Shown here: positions 1 to 6,231 of the stretch, in pieces | How the letters are laid out: each line of letters begins with the position of its first letter | Numbering within the stretch: position 1 is the stretch's first letter | Assembly: GCA_031257725.1 (NCBI GenBank) | Contig: JAIROD010000727.1 | Location: 1 to 8,102, forward strand | Length of the DNA: 8,102 nucleotides | Origin: Planctomycetaceae bacterium | GTDB lineage: Bacteria > Planctomycetota > Planctomycetia > Pirellulales > Thermoguttaceae | Direction: 5' to 3' | Position numbers and translations under genes: made by a program | The notes under the pieces: generated by a model | Told to the model about the DNA's origin: nothing | Databases searched by the model: none | The model's input: only the letters and a program-made list of their open reading frames with translations

Positions 1-2
1 AA

Positions 3-135
3 CGCCCTGTAAGGGCAATTGATTAATAGATTCGTGGAGAGTTGGTTGCGTTGCAATCGGATTACGACCCATGTATCAATAATTCCGCTAACTATCCCTG
101 TTCCGCTCTCAATTATCTATTGCCCTTTCAGGGCG
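3..135. repeat. Inverted pair of short GCCCT-nnn-AGGGC palindromes
   Basis: CGCCCTGTAAGGGCAAT (3-19) and ATTGCCCTTTCAGGGCG (119-135) are inverted copies of one 17-base unit with a single mismatch. Each unit is itself a small hairpin (GCCCT, three-base loop, AGGGC). About 100 bases lie between them and hold no ORF. The arrangement resembles the outer ends of a small interspersed palindromic element, but no target-site duplication can be seen because the left unit touches the window edge. The rest of the stretch before the first gene (136-211) shows nothing recognisable. Confidence 0.55.
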
Positions 136-211
136 AATGATAAATTGACCGGTAACCTTTTTTTACGGGAGTAGGGAGAACTTCGCCCCTAAACAAACAA
201 CAAACGCTCCC

Positions 212-2419
212 TTATGTATGTACATTCAAAGAAATCTCTACAAAATCTGCGGACATTCCAAATTGTTCCATAAGGTATGCGATTCTATTTAAGAACGTTT
301 TTGCAGAACAATTAATATGTATAAACTCTAAATCGTCTTCTAAAATAGTTTTTTTGTTATCCCAGAAATTCCCCTCAAAAGTTTTGTAATTTTGTCTCAA
401 ACTCCTATCTTCATCAATTAGTGGTTGAAGCTTTTTCCACTTGATAATTATATTGTCTTTTCTAAATAATTTTTCTTGATTATTCAGAATAGCGTCATAA
501 TCGTAATCTTTACTTTTCTTGAACCATTTAAGAAATTCAATAAAAACATCTTGCCAAGTTCGTACATAAATACTTTCATCATTAATTACAATTTTTTCAG
601 GTTTGTTGCCTTCTGCAATTTCACCCGCTTCATCATCAAGCGGTGAAAAAGATGTCTTCTCACTGCTTTGTGTGTTCCAATTATCAGCAGTTTTACGATC
701 ATCCGGTAAAGGAAATGTTTCTAATAACCAAGAAATCATATTTTCTTGATGCTCTTTAATATCTCTTTCGTTCCAAGAATCGCGATTTATTACATCTAAA
801 CGAAAGTTTAGCGAGGATTTGTTGAGTTTATCTTTTTTATCTGTAAACGATTTATTTCCTATTTCGCCATTAAACTCTGTAAGAATCAAATTCCCAATAT
901 TGTGAAGATATTGTTTATGTACATTTTCATTGTTTTCACCCAATTCGTTTTTCCATGAGTTAGAGAGTGTTTGAGGCATAATATGCTCTATACTGATTCG
1001 GGAATCTCTAAAATTTACCGCTACTTTCGTCCTATTTTCTTCAATTTTTCCAAGAATAAATTTTGAATATTTTTTTACGCCTTCGTAAAAGTTAATATTT
1101 TTAAGTTGATCAGACAGTTCCATATCATTAGGCATTCTCATTTTATAAAACATCTTAGACAACAATTCTATCATTGAAACTGTTGAATTAGACAAATCGG
1201 TTATTCTTTTGCACAGTAAAACAATATTTTTGTTTTCACCTTGTGTCAAACCAAGAATACGTCTGCGAATAAGATAAGTGCGAATTACTGTCAGAATTTC
1301 AATCAATTTATCGTCGCTTAATCTAATATCACCAACTCCTTGTTGATTATACTCAAGTAATCCAAGCACAAATGGTTTAAATGCTTCTGCTTTAATATCG
1401 TGAAAAATATTTCGTAACAACTCTTTTGTTTCTTTATTTATTTTGTCAGTTACATTTTCAGAAATAATCCATTTATACCAAGGTACAAAACGAATTATAT
1501 CACTAATGAACTCTTCATGTGTAGTAAAATTATCGTTTACATATTCTTTGAATATTTGGTAAACTTCTTTTGTGTTGCTGTCAACCTTTTCATCGCTGAC
1601 TACTTTTATTGAACTTGCCGTTTTATACTGCAAATAATCACGATAGAACTTTGAAGTATCATCGCTAAGTAGCGATTCAATTTTGGGTTGCCATTTTGTT
1701 TCATACAGCTTTGACTGTTTTTTGCTGTCGAGTGATAAAAGAATAAAATTTCTGACCAAATCAGCCAGCGTTAAAGCCTTGCCGAGCGAGTTAAGCGTTT
1801 CAAAAATAATTTGTGGGTCTTCACCTTTGTGCGGTCTTTCATCTAAAAAAATCACAGCAACATTCATCCTTTTAATTGCCAGAATGTAATGATCGAAAGT
1901 AATGTCGGAATTAGTTCTCTTTGTATCATTAATCAGCTTATTAAATATCTGATAAGCGGTTTTGATAATTCCCGCATTGGGTTCTTGTCCATTTACTAAT
2001 GCTTTGTATGCATCCCAGTCTTTTGTAACTTGCTTGAGTTTTATTTTATCTTCAAAATCGGAAGCATTATTTTTTAAGTAAAGTTCTGTAATCTGTTTCT
2101 TACGAATATCGTCACCTTCAATATTACGCAAAGCGATTAAAAACAACAGAGTTGTTGTAAGCCGTTGTTGACCATCTACAACCACAGATTTGTTTGCAAA
2201 TCCTTGCGTCTCTTCTTTGATAACTACCGTACCAAAAAAGTGTTCTAACTTATCATGTTCTTTGGGATTTAATTCGGATTTAACAATACGGATAATATCG
2301 CTAAAATACCTTTCTATTTCAGGTTTTCCCCAAGCATACGCCCTCTGAAAAGGCGGAATAAAAAACGAAGTTGCATTTTTTGTTAGCACATCGTTTATCG
2401 AATGACTTTCTGTTTTCAT
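212..2419 (-). CDS. DUF262/DUF1524 (GmrSD-type) probable restriction or anti-phage nuclease
   Basis: This 735-residue protein has the fused layout of GmrS-like (DUF262) and GmrD-like (DUF1524) domains known from type IV restriction and related anti-phage enzymes, in which DUF262 is a ParB-like NTP-using module and DUF1524 an HNH-type nuclease. The DUF262 signatures are IPPFQRAYAW (residues 21-30), VDGQQRLTT (81-89) and FETLNSLGKALTLADLVRNF (206-225). The DUF1524 core is IEHIMPQTLSNSW (477-489) followed by HNIGNLILTEFNGEIGNKSF (506-525), giving the expected His and Asn residues. After a low-complexity polar linker (about 571-607), residues 608-735 form a further region (IYVRTWQDVFIEFLKWF at 617-633) that I cannot name but that resembles C-terminal accessory domains on other DUF262 proteins. 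The start ATG fits the family's N-terminus; no Shine-Dalgarno precedes it, and no good -35/-10 pair was found. It stands alone, with no methylase or partner gene in view. Its DNA is more AT-rich than pnp or lysA, suggesting acquisition by transfer. The domain call is firm; defence function is inferred. Confidence 0.88.
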   Translation of the reverse strand: MKTESHSINDVLTKNATSFFIPPFQRAYAWGKPEIERYFSDIIRIVKSELNPKEHDKLEHFFGTVVIKEETQGFANKSVVVDGQQRLTTTLLFLIALRNIEGDDIRKKQITELYLKNNASDFEDKIKLKQVTKDWDAYKALVNGQEPNAGIIKTAYQIFNKLINDTKRTNSDITFDHYILAIKRMNVAVIFLDERPHKGEDPQIIFETLNSLGKALTLADLVRNFILLSLDSKKQSKLYETKWQPKIESLLSDDTSKFYRDYLQYKTASSIKVVSDEKVDSNTKEVYQIFKEYVNDNFTTHEEFISDIIRFVPWYKWIISENVTDKINKETKELLRNIFHDIKAEAFKPFVLGLLEYNQQGVGDIRLSDDKLIEILTVIRTYLIRRRILGLTQGENKNIVLLCKRITDLSNSTVSMIELLSKMFYKMRMPNDMELSDQLKNINFYEGVKKYSKFILGKIEENRTKVAVNFRDSRISIEHIMPQTLSNSWKNELGENNENVHKQYLHNIGNLILTEFNGEIGNKSFTDKKDKLNKSSLNFRLDVINRDSWNERDIKEHQENMISWLLETFPLPDDRKTADNWNTQSSEKTSFSPLDDEAGEIAEGNKPEKIVINDESIYVRTWQDVFIEFLKWFKKSKDYDYDAILNNQEKLFRKDNIIIKWKKLQPLIDEDRSLRQNYKTFEGNFWDNKKTILEDDLEFIHINCSAKTFLNRIAYLMEQFGMSADFVEISLNVHT

Positions 2420-2715
2420 ATTATACTATTCGTGGTCAATAAATTACACATTTCATAATATGCAATCAACGGCATGATTTAGGTAGTTTTGTTTGATTTC
2501 AGAGGTAGACGATCCCTGACCATGTTGTTGACTGTATATCTTCATTGGATTTCAAAACGTCAAAAACTATAAAATGATGACAACGTAAAGTATATACTCG
2601 TTACATTTTAATTTTCGGTTTTTGAGAAATACACAGGATACGTTTCGTCCTTAAAAATAGAGCCTATCCAGCAATCTTTTCAAAAACAAAAACGAAATTT
2701 CAAGTGAAAAAAGTA

Positions 2716-2902
2716 TATTAACTATTAACTGCACTTTCCAAAAAAATTGGAGAAAAAAGTCCTTATTTTTAAGGCTTTTTGATATATTTGAATAAAATAT
2801 AATTTTTGTACACCGTTAAAGATGTCCAAATTTTACCAAAATATGTAAAAAACATAGGAATTTCCGCTTAAAATTTTTGGAAAGTGTAGCTATTAATTAA
2901 TA
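2716..2902. mobile_element. MITE-like element with about 24-bp terminal inverted repeats
   Basis: The end at 2716-2739 and the reverse complement of 2879-2902 agree at 20 of 24 positions by eye, including the identical inner block CACTTTCC. The similarity continues inward into CAAAAA. The element is about 187 bp, far too short for a transposase, and has no ORF, so if mobile it would depend on a transposase elsewhere in the genome. No clear target-site duplication is visible beyond the TA-rich ends. The inner hairpin at 2754-2780 lies within it. I cannot assign it to an IS family. Confidence 0.5.
2754..2780. terminator. Bidirectional A/T-flanked hairpin, possible terminator
   Basis: AAAAAG, a bulged T, then CCTTA, a TTTT loop, TAAGG and CTTTTT form an 11-bp stem with one bulge. 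It has A-rich DNA on one side and T-rich DNA on the other, so it could act as a weak intrinsic terminator in either direction. The stem has few G:C pairs, which limits confidence. It lies inside the MITE-like element and may simply be part of that element's structure. Confidence 0.35.
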
Positions 2903-2957
2903 GGTTGAAAATAAAAAAATTGAATTATGAGAGACATCCTAGTTAGCGACGGAGGCA

Positions 2958-3074
2958 CCCCGTGTTCTACTATTGTTAAGTCTAACAACACGGGGGCAAG
3001 GTTAAATATAAACGCGGGGCAAGCCCGCGCCGGTTAAGTTGGTGAATTCTGAACATTAGAGATTCACCGTTACC
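2958..3074. repeat. Palindromic interspersed repeat, copy A (downstream of pnp)
   Basis: This block contains three successive hairpins: CCCCGTGTT/AACACGGGG (2958-2966 with 2987-2995) enclosing TTGTTA-AGTC-TAACAA (2973-2988); CGCGGG/CCCGCG (3013-3029); and GGTGAAT/ATTCACC (3041-3047 with 3062-3068). From AACGCGGGGC at 3011 to about 3074 it aligns with 6015-6079 in the same orientation, sharing AACGCGGGGC, GTTAA, AATTCTGAA and ATTAGAGATTC, roughly three quarters identical by eye. It also shares a (C)AACnnGGGGGCAA block to the left. It is therefore a diverged member of the same family as copy B, with much shorter outer arms. Confidence 0.6.
3002..3029 (-). terminator. Probable intrinsic terminator of the rpsO-pnp transcript
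   Basis: Read on the minus strand, about 60 bases after the pnp stop, CGCGGG-loop-CCCGCG forms a compact six-base-pair G+C stem followed by TTTATATTT. The T-tract is interrupted, so efficiency may be moderate. The stem is part of repeat copy A, which suggests that the repeat was co-opted as the 3' end of this transcript. Confidence 0.45.
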
Positions 3075-3087
3075 TTCAATCTTAATT

Positions 3088-5253
3088 TTATATATGATCT
3101 TTACTTGCCGCTTTGCGTGAAAGTTTGATGCGGTTCTGTTCATCAACAGCAATCACTTTCACAGGGAAACGGTCGCCGATTTTAACGTGATTATGAATAT
3201 TGTCGATATATTCGTCGGCAATTTCACTGATGTGACAAAGTCCGTCGCGTCCGGGTAAAATTTCGATGAATGCTCCGAAATCTTTGATACTGGTAACCTG
3301 ACCTTCATAAACTTTACCAATTTCCACCGAACCGGTTATTCGAGTTACTTCATCGAGAGCAGCCTGAGCACCGGCTTCGTCGGACGAGGCAATCGAAACT
3401 GTTCCGTCATTGTCAATTTCAATTAAAGCTCCCGTTCTGTCCTGAATTCCGCGAATGGTTTTACCGCCGGGACCAATTAAGAGACCAATCTTATCGGGAT
3501 CAATTTTTGTTTTGAATAATCGTGGAGCATAAGTTGAAATTTCTTTTGCGGGTCGCGGGATTGCGCTGAGCATTTTACGAAGAATCTGAATTCTTGCTTC
3601 ACGTGATTGTGCTAAGGTTGCCTTGATAATTTCCAGACTAATCCCGTCAATTTTAAGGTCGAGTTGAATTCCGGTAATACCGTTTTGTGTTCCGGCAATT
3701 TTGAAATCCATATCGCCGAAATGATCTTCGTCGCCCATAATATCGGTAAGAAGAACCCAGCGTTCCTTTTCTTTGACCAAACCGACAGAAATTCCGGCAA
3801 CAGGGTTGGAAATAGGAACGCCAGCCGCCATTAAACCGAGAGTCGCACCGCAAACGGTTGCCATAGAACTTGACCCGTTTGATTCTAAGATATCAGAGAC
3901 AACACGAATGGTGTAGGGGAAATCTTCGGGATAAGGAATAACCGGTTTGACACTGCGTTCCGCCAAAGCACCGTGACCATATTCACGCCGTCCCGGTCCA
4001 CGAACCGGTTTACATTCGCCGACTGAAAAACTGGGGAAGTTATAATCCAGCATGAATTTTTTTGAATATTCATCGAATAGACCGTCCACACGTTGTTCAT
4101 CGCGTGCGGTTCCGAGCGTAATCGTAATCAACGCTTGTGTTTCACCGCGTTGAAACAGCGCAGAACCGTGAACTCGCGGTAAAACGTTGATTCGGCATTC
4201 AAGATCGCGTACATCTTTCATTCCCCGCCCATCCGGTCTTGTTCCCGAAAGAATTTGATCACGGACAACCCGTTCCTCAAGTTCATTCCACGCAATATCA
4301 AAAAGATCGGCATCCCATTGTGGTTTGTCGTCTGTTGGGGGGTCAAGGTCTGAAGCTTCATCGACAATGTCATCGGTTTTGGTCAATGTTTCGCCAATAT
4401 TGTTGGATTTCGATACCGGAAAAAATTCTTCACGCGCGGCGGTTTTGAGAGATTCGCAAGCCTCGAAACGTTCTAGTTTTCCGACGGTTCGTTTTGCTGT
4501 CCAGAATGCGTCGTAATATTTTTCTTTGAGAGCTTCGTAGAGTTTTTCGAAAGGAGGTTCTGTGTAAGTCAATCGTGTCGGTTGAACCTTTTCGATCAAT
4601 TCAAGTTGCAGATCAATAATTTCCCGAATATATTGATGTGCGGTTGTAAGAGCTTCAAGCATGAGGTCTTCCGGCATTTCCCGTGCAAAACCTTCAATCA
4701 TCAGGATATGTTCACGGTTACCGGAAACGATAATATCCAGTTCACTTTCTTCAAGTTGTTCTGAAGTTGGAAACGGGACAAATTTTTCATTGACATACCC
4801 GATTCGGACAGAGGCTAAGGGACCGTTAAAGGGCAACGCCGAAATTGCAACCGCTGCTGCGGAACCATTCATCGCCAGAACATCGGGATCAACCGTTCGG
4901 TCACAGGACAATGTAAAAGATTGAACCTGAACTTCGTTGTAAAATCCTTTTGGAAACAGGGGGCGCATGGGGCGGTCAATCAATCGGGAGGTCAAAATTT
5001 CTTTGAGTCCCGGTCGTCCTTCACGTTTAATGAATCCGCCCGGAAATTTTCCGGCGGAGGCGGTTCGTTCCCGATAATCGCAAGTCAACGGAAAAAAATC
5101 TGTTCCGGGACGACTTGGTGCGGTGGTGGCGGCACAAAGGAGAACAGTTTCATCGTACCCGATTAAGACGCTTCCTGCTGCTTGTTTTGCGAGTTCGCCT
5201 GTTTCCATCCAAAGGACACCTTTTCCGATTTTTTTTTCTACTCGATGTTTCAT
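3088..5253 (-). CDS. pnp: Polyribonucleotide nucleotidyltransferase (PNPase)
   Basis: PNPase is the phosphorolytic 3'-to-5' exoribonuclease of cytoplasmic mRNA turnover; it releases nucleoside diphosphates and can run in reverse to add tails. The 721-residue protein has the full architecture: first RNase PH-like domain (about 5-150, with FFPLTCDYRERTASAGKFPG from 53), helical domain (about 160-275), second RNase PH-like domain (about 325-550), KH domain (IGLLIGPGGKTI, 589-600) and S1 domain (about 646-713). In GDEDHFGDMDFK (507-518), D510, D516 and K518 match E. coli catalytic D486, D492 and K494. The start at MKHRVEKKIG fits the family; a 27-residue in-frame upstream extension is Lys/Ser-rich and unlike PNPase. 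Only a weak AAAGAA-type ribosome site precedes it. Residues about 281-313 form an acidic, polar insertion before the second catalytic domain. It lies downstream of rpsO, the usual order. Wording resembles planctomycetal PNPases as I remember them. Confidence 0.97.
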   Translation of the reverse strand: MKHRVEKKIGKGVLWMETGELAKQAAGSVLIGYDETVLLCAATTAPSRPGTDFFPLTCDYRERTASAGKFPGGFIKREGRPGLKEILTSRLIDRPMRPLFPKGFYNEVQVQSFTLSCDRTVDPDVLAMNGSAAAVAISALPFNGPLASVRIGYVNEKFVPFPTSEQLEESELDIIVSGNREHILMIEGFAREMPEDLMLEALTTAHQYIREIIDLQLELIEKVQPTRLTYTEPPFEKLYEALKEKYYDAFWTAKRTVGKLERFEACESLKTAAREEFFPVSKSNNIGETLTKTDDIVDEASDLDPPTDDKPQWDADLFDIAWNELEERVVRDQILSGTRPDGRGMKDVRDLECRINVLPRVHGSALFQRGETQALITITLGTARDEQRVDGLFDEYSKKFMLDYNFPSFSVGECKPVRGPGRREYGHGALAERSVKPVIPYPEDFPYTIRVVSDILESNGSSSMATVCGATLGLMAAGVPISNPVAGISVGLVKEKERWVLLTDIMGDEDHFGDMDFKIAGTQNGITGIQLDLKIDGISLEIIKATLAQSREARIQILRKMLSAIPRPAKEISTYAPRLFKTKIDPDKIGLLIGPGGKTIRGIQDRTGALIEIDNDGTVSIASSDEAGAQAALDEVTRITGSVEIGKVYEGQVTSIKDFGAFIEILPGRDGLCHISEIADEYIDNIHNHVKIGDRFPVKVIAVDEQNRIKLSRKAASKDHI

Positions 5254-5570
5254 TATAATTTGAAATTCTTTCTTTTGTTTGGAACTTTTTTTGAGTTCAG
5301 AATGTTTGTTGTACCGTAACAGGTAAGGAGTCAAGTTTTCCTATTTACGCGGTTGACCTAACCATTTCCCGTGTAACGGCTTATGTTACCAAGATTTACT
5401 GAGTTGTTCCCGCTGTAAAATGCAAGGATATGAGGGAACCATCCATATCCGAAACGGTTCTGTAAAAACGTTTTAACCGATAAACGATTATTGATACGGG
5501 TTAAAAACACGCACCGAAAACGAGAAAGCCGAAACCGTTCCCTATTATCATTAATAAGTTTGGCTTTAAT
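5254..5570 (-). other. rpsO-pnp intercistronic region, possible pnp leader
   Basis: These 317 bases separate the rpsO stop from the chosen pnp start. Neither strand has a credible gene; the last part near pnp is open in the pnp frame but does not look coding. A hairpin GGATATG/CATATCC with an 11-base loop lies at 5426-5450, and short inverted AACGGTT/AACCGTT blocks lie nearby. No strong terminator with a T-run follows rpsO, so read-through into pnp is plausible. In E. coli the equivalent spacer holds an RNase III-cleaved hairpin used in pnp autoregulation; whether that occurs here is unknown. A TTGACT on the minus strand near 5330 has no well-spaced -10. Confidence 0.4.
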
Positions 5571-5843
5571 TTATTTTCGAATACCGAGAGCCTGAATAAT
5601 ATCGACATATCGTTGCGGCTCACGGTTTTTGAGATAATCAAGAAGCCGGCGGCGACGGCTTACCATCATCATGAGTCCGCGTTGGCTGGAATTATCGCGT
5701 TTATTGACTTTGAGATGTTCCGTCAAAAGGTTGATTTTTTTTGTTAGGATAGCGATTTGAACTTCCGAAGATCCGGTATCGCCGTCAGCACGTTTGAATT
5801 TTCCGATTAAAACTTGTTTTTCTTCTTTTGTCAGCAGGGTCAT
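5571..5843 (-). CDS. rpsO: 30S ribosomal protein S15
   Basis: S15 is a primary 16S rRNA-binding protein that nucleates assembly of the platform of the small ribosomal subunit. The 90-residue product has the typical length, with the signatures DTGSSEVQIAILT (22-34), SSQRGLMMMVSRRRRLLDYLK (beginning at 52) and RYVDIIQALGIRK at the C-terminus. I chose the ATG at 5841-5843 because MTLLTKEEK matches the family's N-terminus; a longer in-frame ORF adds ten residues (MFSFGGIPPI) that are simply the translated ribosome-binding leader. The RNA-contacting segment reads HLKVNKRDNSSQRG, whereas most bacteria have a form like HKKDHHSRRG, so two or three usual His residues are absent while Asp50 and Ser53 remain. 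pnp follows on the same strand; lysA diverges upstream. Confidence 0.97.
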   Translation of the reverse strand: MTLLTKEEKQVLIGKFKRADGDTGSSEVQIAILTKKINLLTEHLKVNKRDNSSQRGLMMMVSRRRRLLDYLKNREPQRYVDIIQALGIRK

Positions 5844-5856
5844 AATGGGCGGTATT

Positions 5857-5861
5857 CCTCC
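5857..5861 (-). promoter_or_regulatory. Shine-Dalgarno of rpsO with long spacing
   Basis: GGAGG on the minus strand is the only strong ribosome-binding site in the window. It is 13 bases from the ATG, longer than the usual 5-9. No nearer ATG, GTG or TTG lies in frame, so the ATG at 5841-5843 remains the best start. Confidence 0.6.
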
Positions 5862-5947
5862 AAAACTAAACAATTAATTTAATTAAACTAAATAATATTT
5901 TCCCAATACACTACGGAAGGTAATAGTTTATCAGATGGACTTTATCC

Positions 5948-6079
5948 TGACAACGGGGGGCAACAAGAGAACAAGGGAGAATCTCCAATCATTCAGAATT
6001 TACCGAAAGTTCACAACGCGGGGCTTGCCCATACCGTTAACTTTCGGTAAATTCTGAATGATTAGAGATTCCCATTAAA
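5948..6079. repeat. Long palindromic interspersed repeat, copy B
   Basis: The arms 5987-6011 and 6039-6063 are perfect 25-base inverted repeats. Pairing extends outward (5975-5986 with 6064-6073) through ATCTC and GGGA with one mismatch and a two-base bulge, for about 34 bp in all. The 27-base loop contains GGGCTTGCCC, a mini-hairpin. Together with the preceding CAACGGGGGGCAA block (from about 5951) it is a member of the same family as copy A, in the same orientation. There is no T-run or ORF. It could be a non-autonomous mobile element or a large RNA hairpin if transcribed. Confidence 0.7.
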
Positions 6080-6119
6080 AAATAATTTTATTCGACAGAA
6101 ATCGATCAAAGTCGAAATA

Positions 6120-6142
6120 TTAGTCAAAAATGTTAGTCAAAA
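6120..6142. repeat. Direct repeat of TTAGTCAAAA, 13-base period
   Basis: TTAGTCAAAA occurs at 6120-6129 and again at 6133-6142, and a looser match (GATCAAAGTCGAAA) lies just before. The pair sits about 30 bases upstream of the candidate lysA -35 box, a position fitting an activator site, but no regulator can be named. Confidence 0.3.
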
Positions 6143-6169
6143 TAATTTTTTTGAAAATGGTTTTCCTGG

Positions 6170-6197
6170 TTGCGGTATTGGCGTGAAATATTATATT
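6170..6197 (+). promoter_or_regulatory. Candidate sigma-70-type promoter of lysA
   Basis: TTGCGG (6170-6175) and TATATT (6192-6197) are separated by 16 bases. Transcription from about 6204 would give a leader of under 30 bases before the lysA ATG. Upstream DNA is AT-rich. Spacing and position fit, but the consensus match is moderate. Confidence 0.4.
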
Positions 6198-6231
6198 TGT
6201 TTTGTTTCACTTTACTTTTTCCCCTATAAAA

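Larger units (their letters stand above)
2420..3087. other. Gene-free, AT-rich, repeat-bearing intergenic region
   Basis: No credible reading frame is present on either strand between the DUF262 gene and pnp. The first 300 bases are plain AT-rich DNA; the only local structure is a 10-base palindrome AGTATATACT at 2589-2598. The second half is filled by the MITE-like element, its internal hairpin and repeat copy A, listed separately. Both flanking genes are on the minus strand, so this stretch must hold the pnp terminator (proposed near 3013-3029) and the promoter of the DUF262 gene, which I could not place convincingly. Confidence 0.6.
5844..6231. other. Divergent rpsO/lysA intergenic region
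   Basis: This 388-base stretch must hold the promoters of both rpsO (minus) and lysA (plus). It contains the rpsO ribosome-binding site, an AT-rich block (5870-5900) with TATTAT-like -10 candidates on the minus strand but no clear -35, repeat copy B, two direct TTAGTCAAAA repeats and the candidate lysA promoter. No ORF or RNA gene was found, and no lysine riboswitch is evident before lysA. Confidence 0.55.

Noticed and set aside
2589..2598. AGTATATACT palindrome as an operator
   Set aside because: A single short AT-rich palindrome about 170 bases from the nearest start is expected by chance in DNA of this composition.
5254..5334. 27-residue N-terminal extension of PNPase
   Set aside because: The added Lys/Ser-rich residues have no counterpart in the family, which begins with a K-x-x-V-E-K-x-I-G pattern; the internal ATG at 5251-5253 fits.
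5844..5873. Ten-residue extension of S15
   Set aside because: It runs through the GGAGG ribosome-binding site and does not match S15.
6202..6231. TTG start extending LysA by ten residues
   Set aside because: The extension overlaps the expected transcription start and adds no family-like sequence; the ATG at 6232 is preferred.
6070..6231. Lysine riboswitch before lysA
   Set aside because: The leader from the likely promoter is under 30 bases and no L-box-like sequence was recognised.
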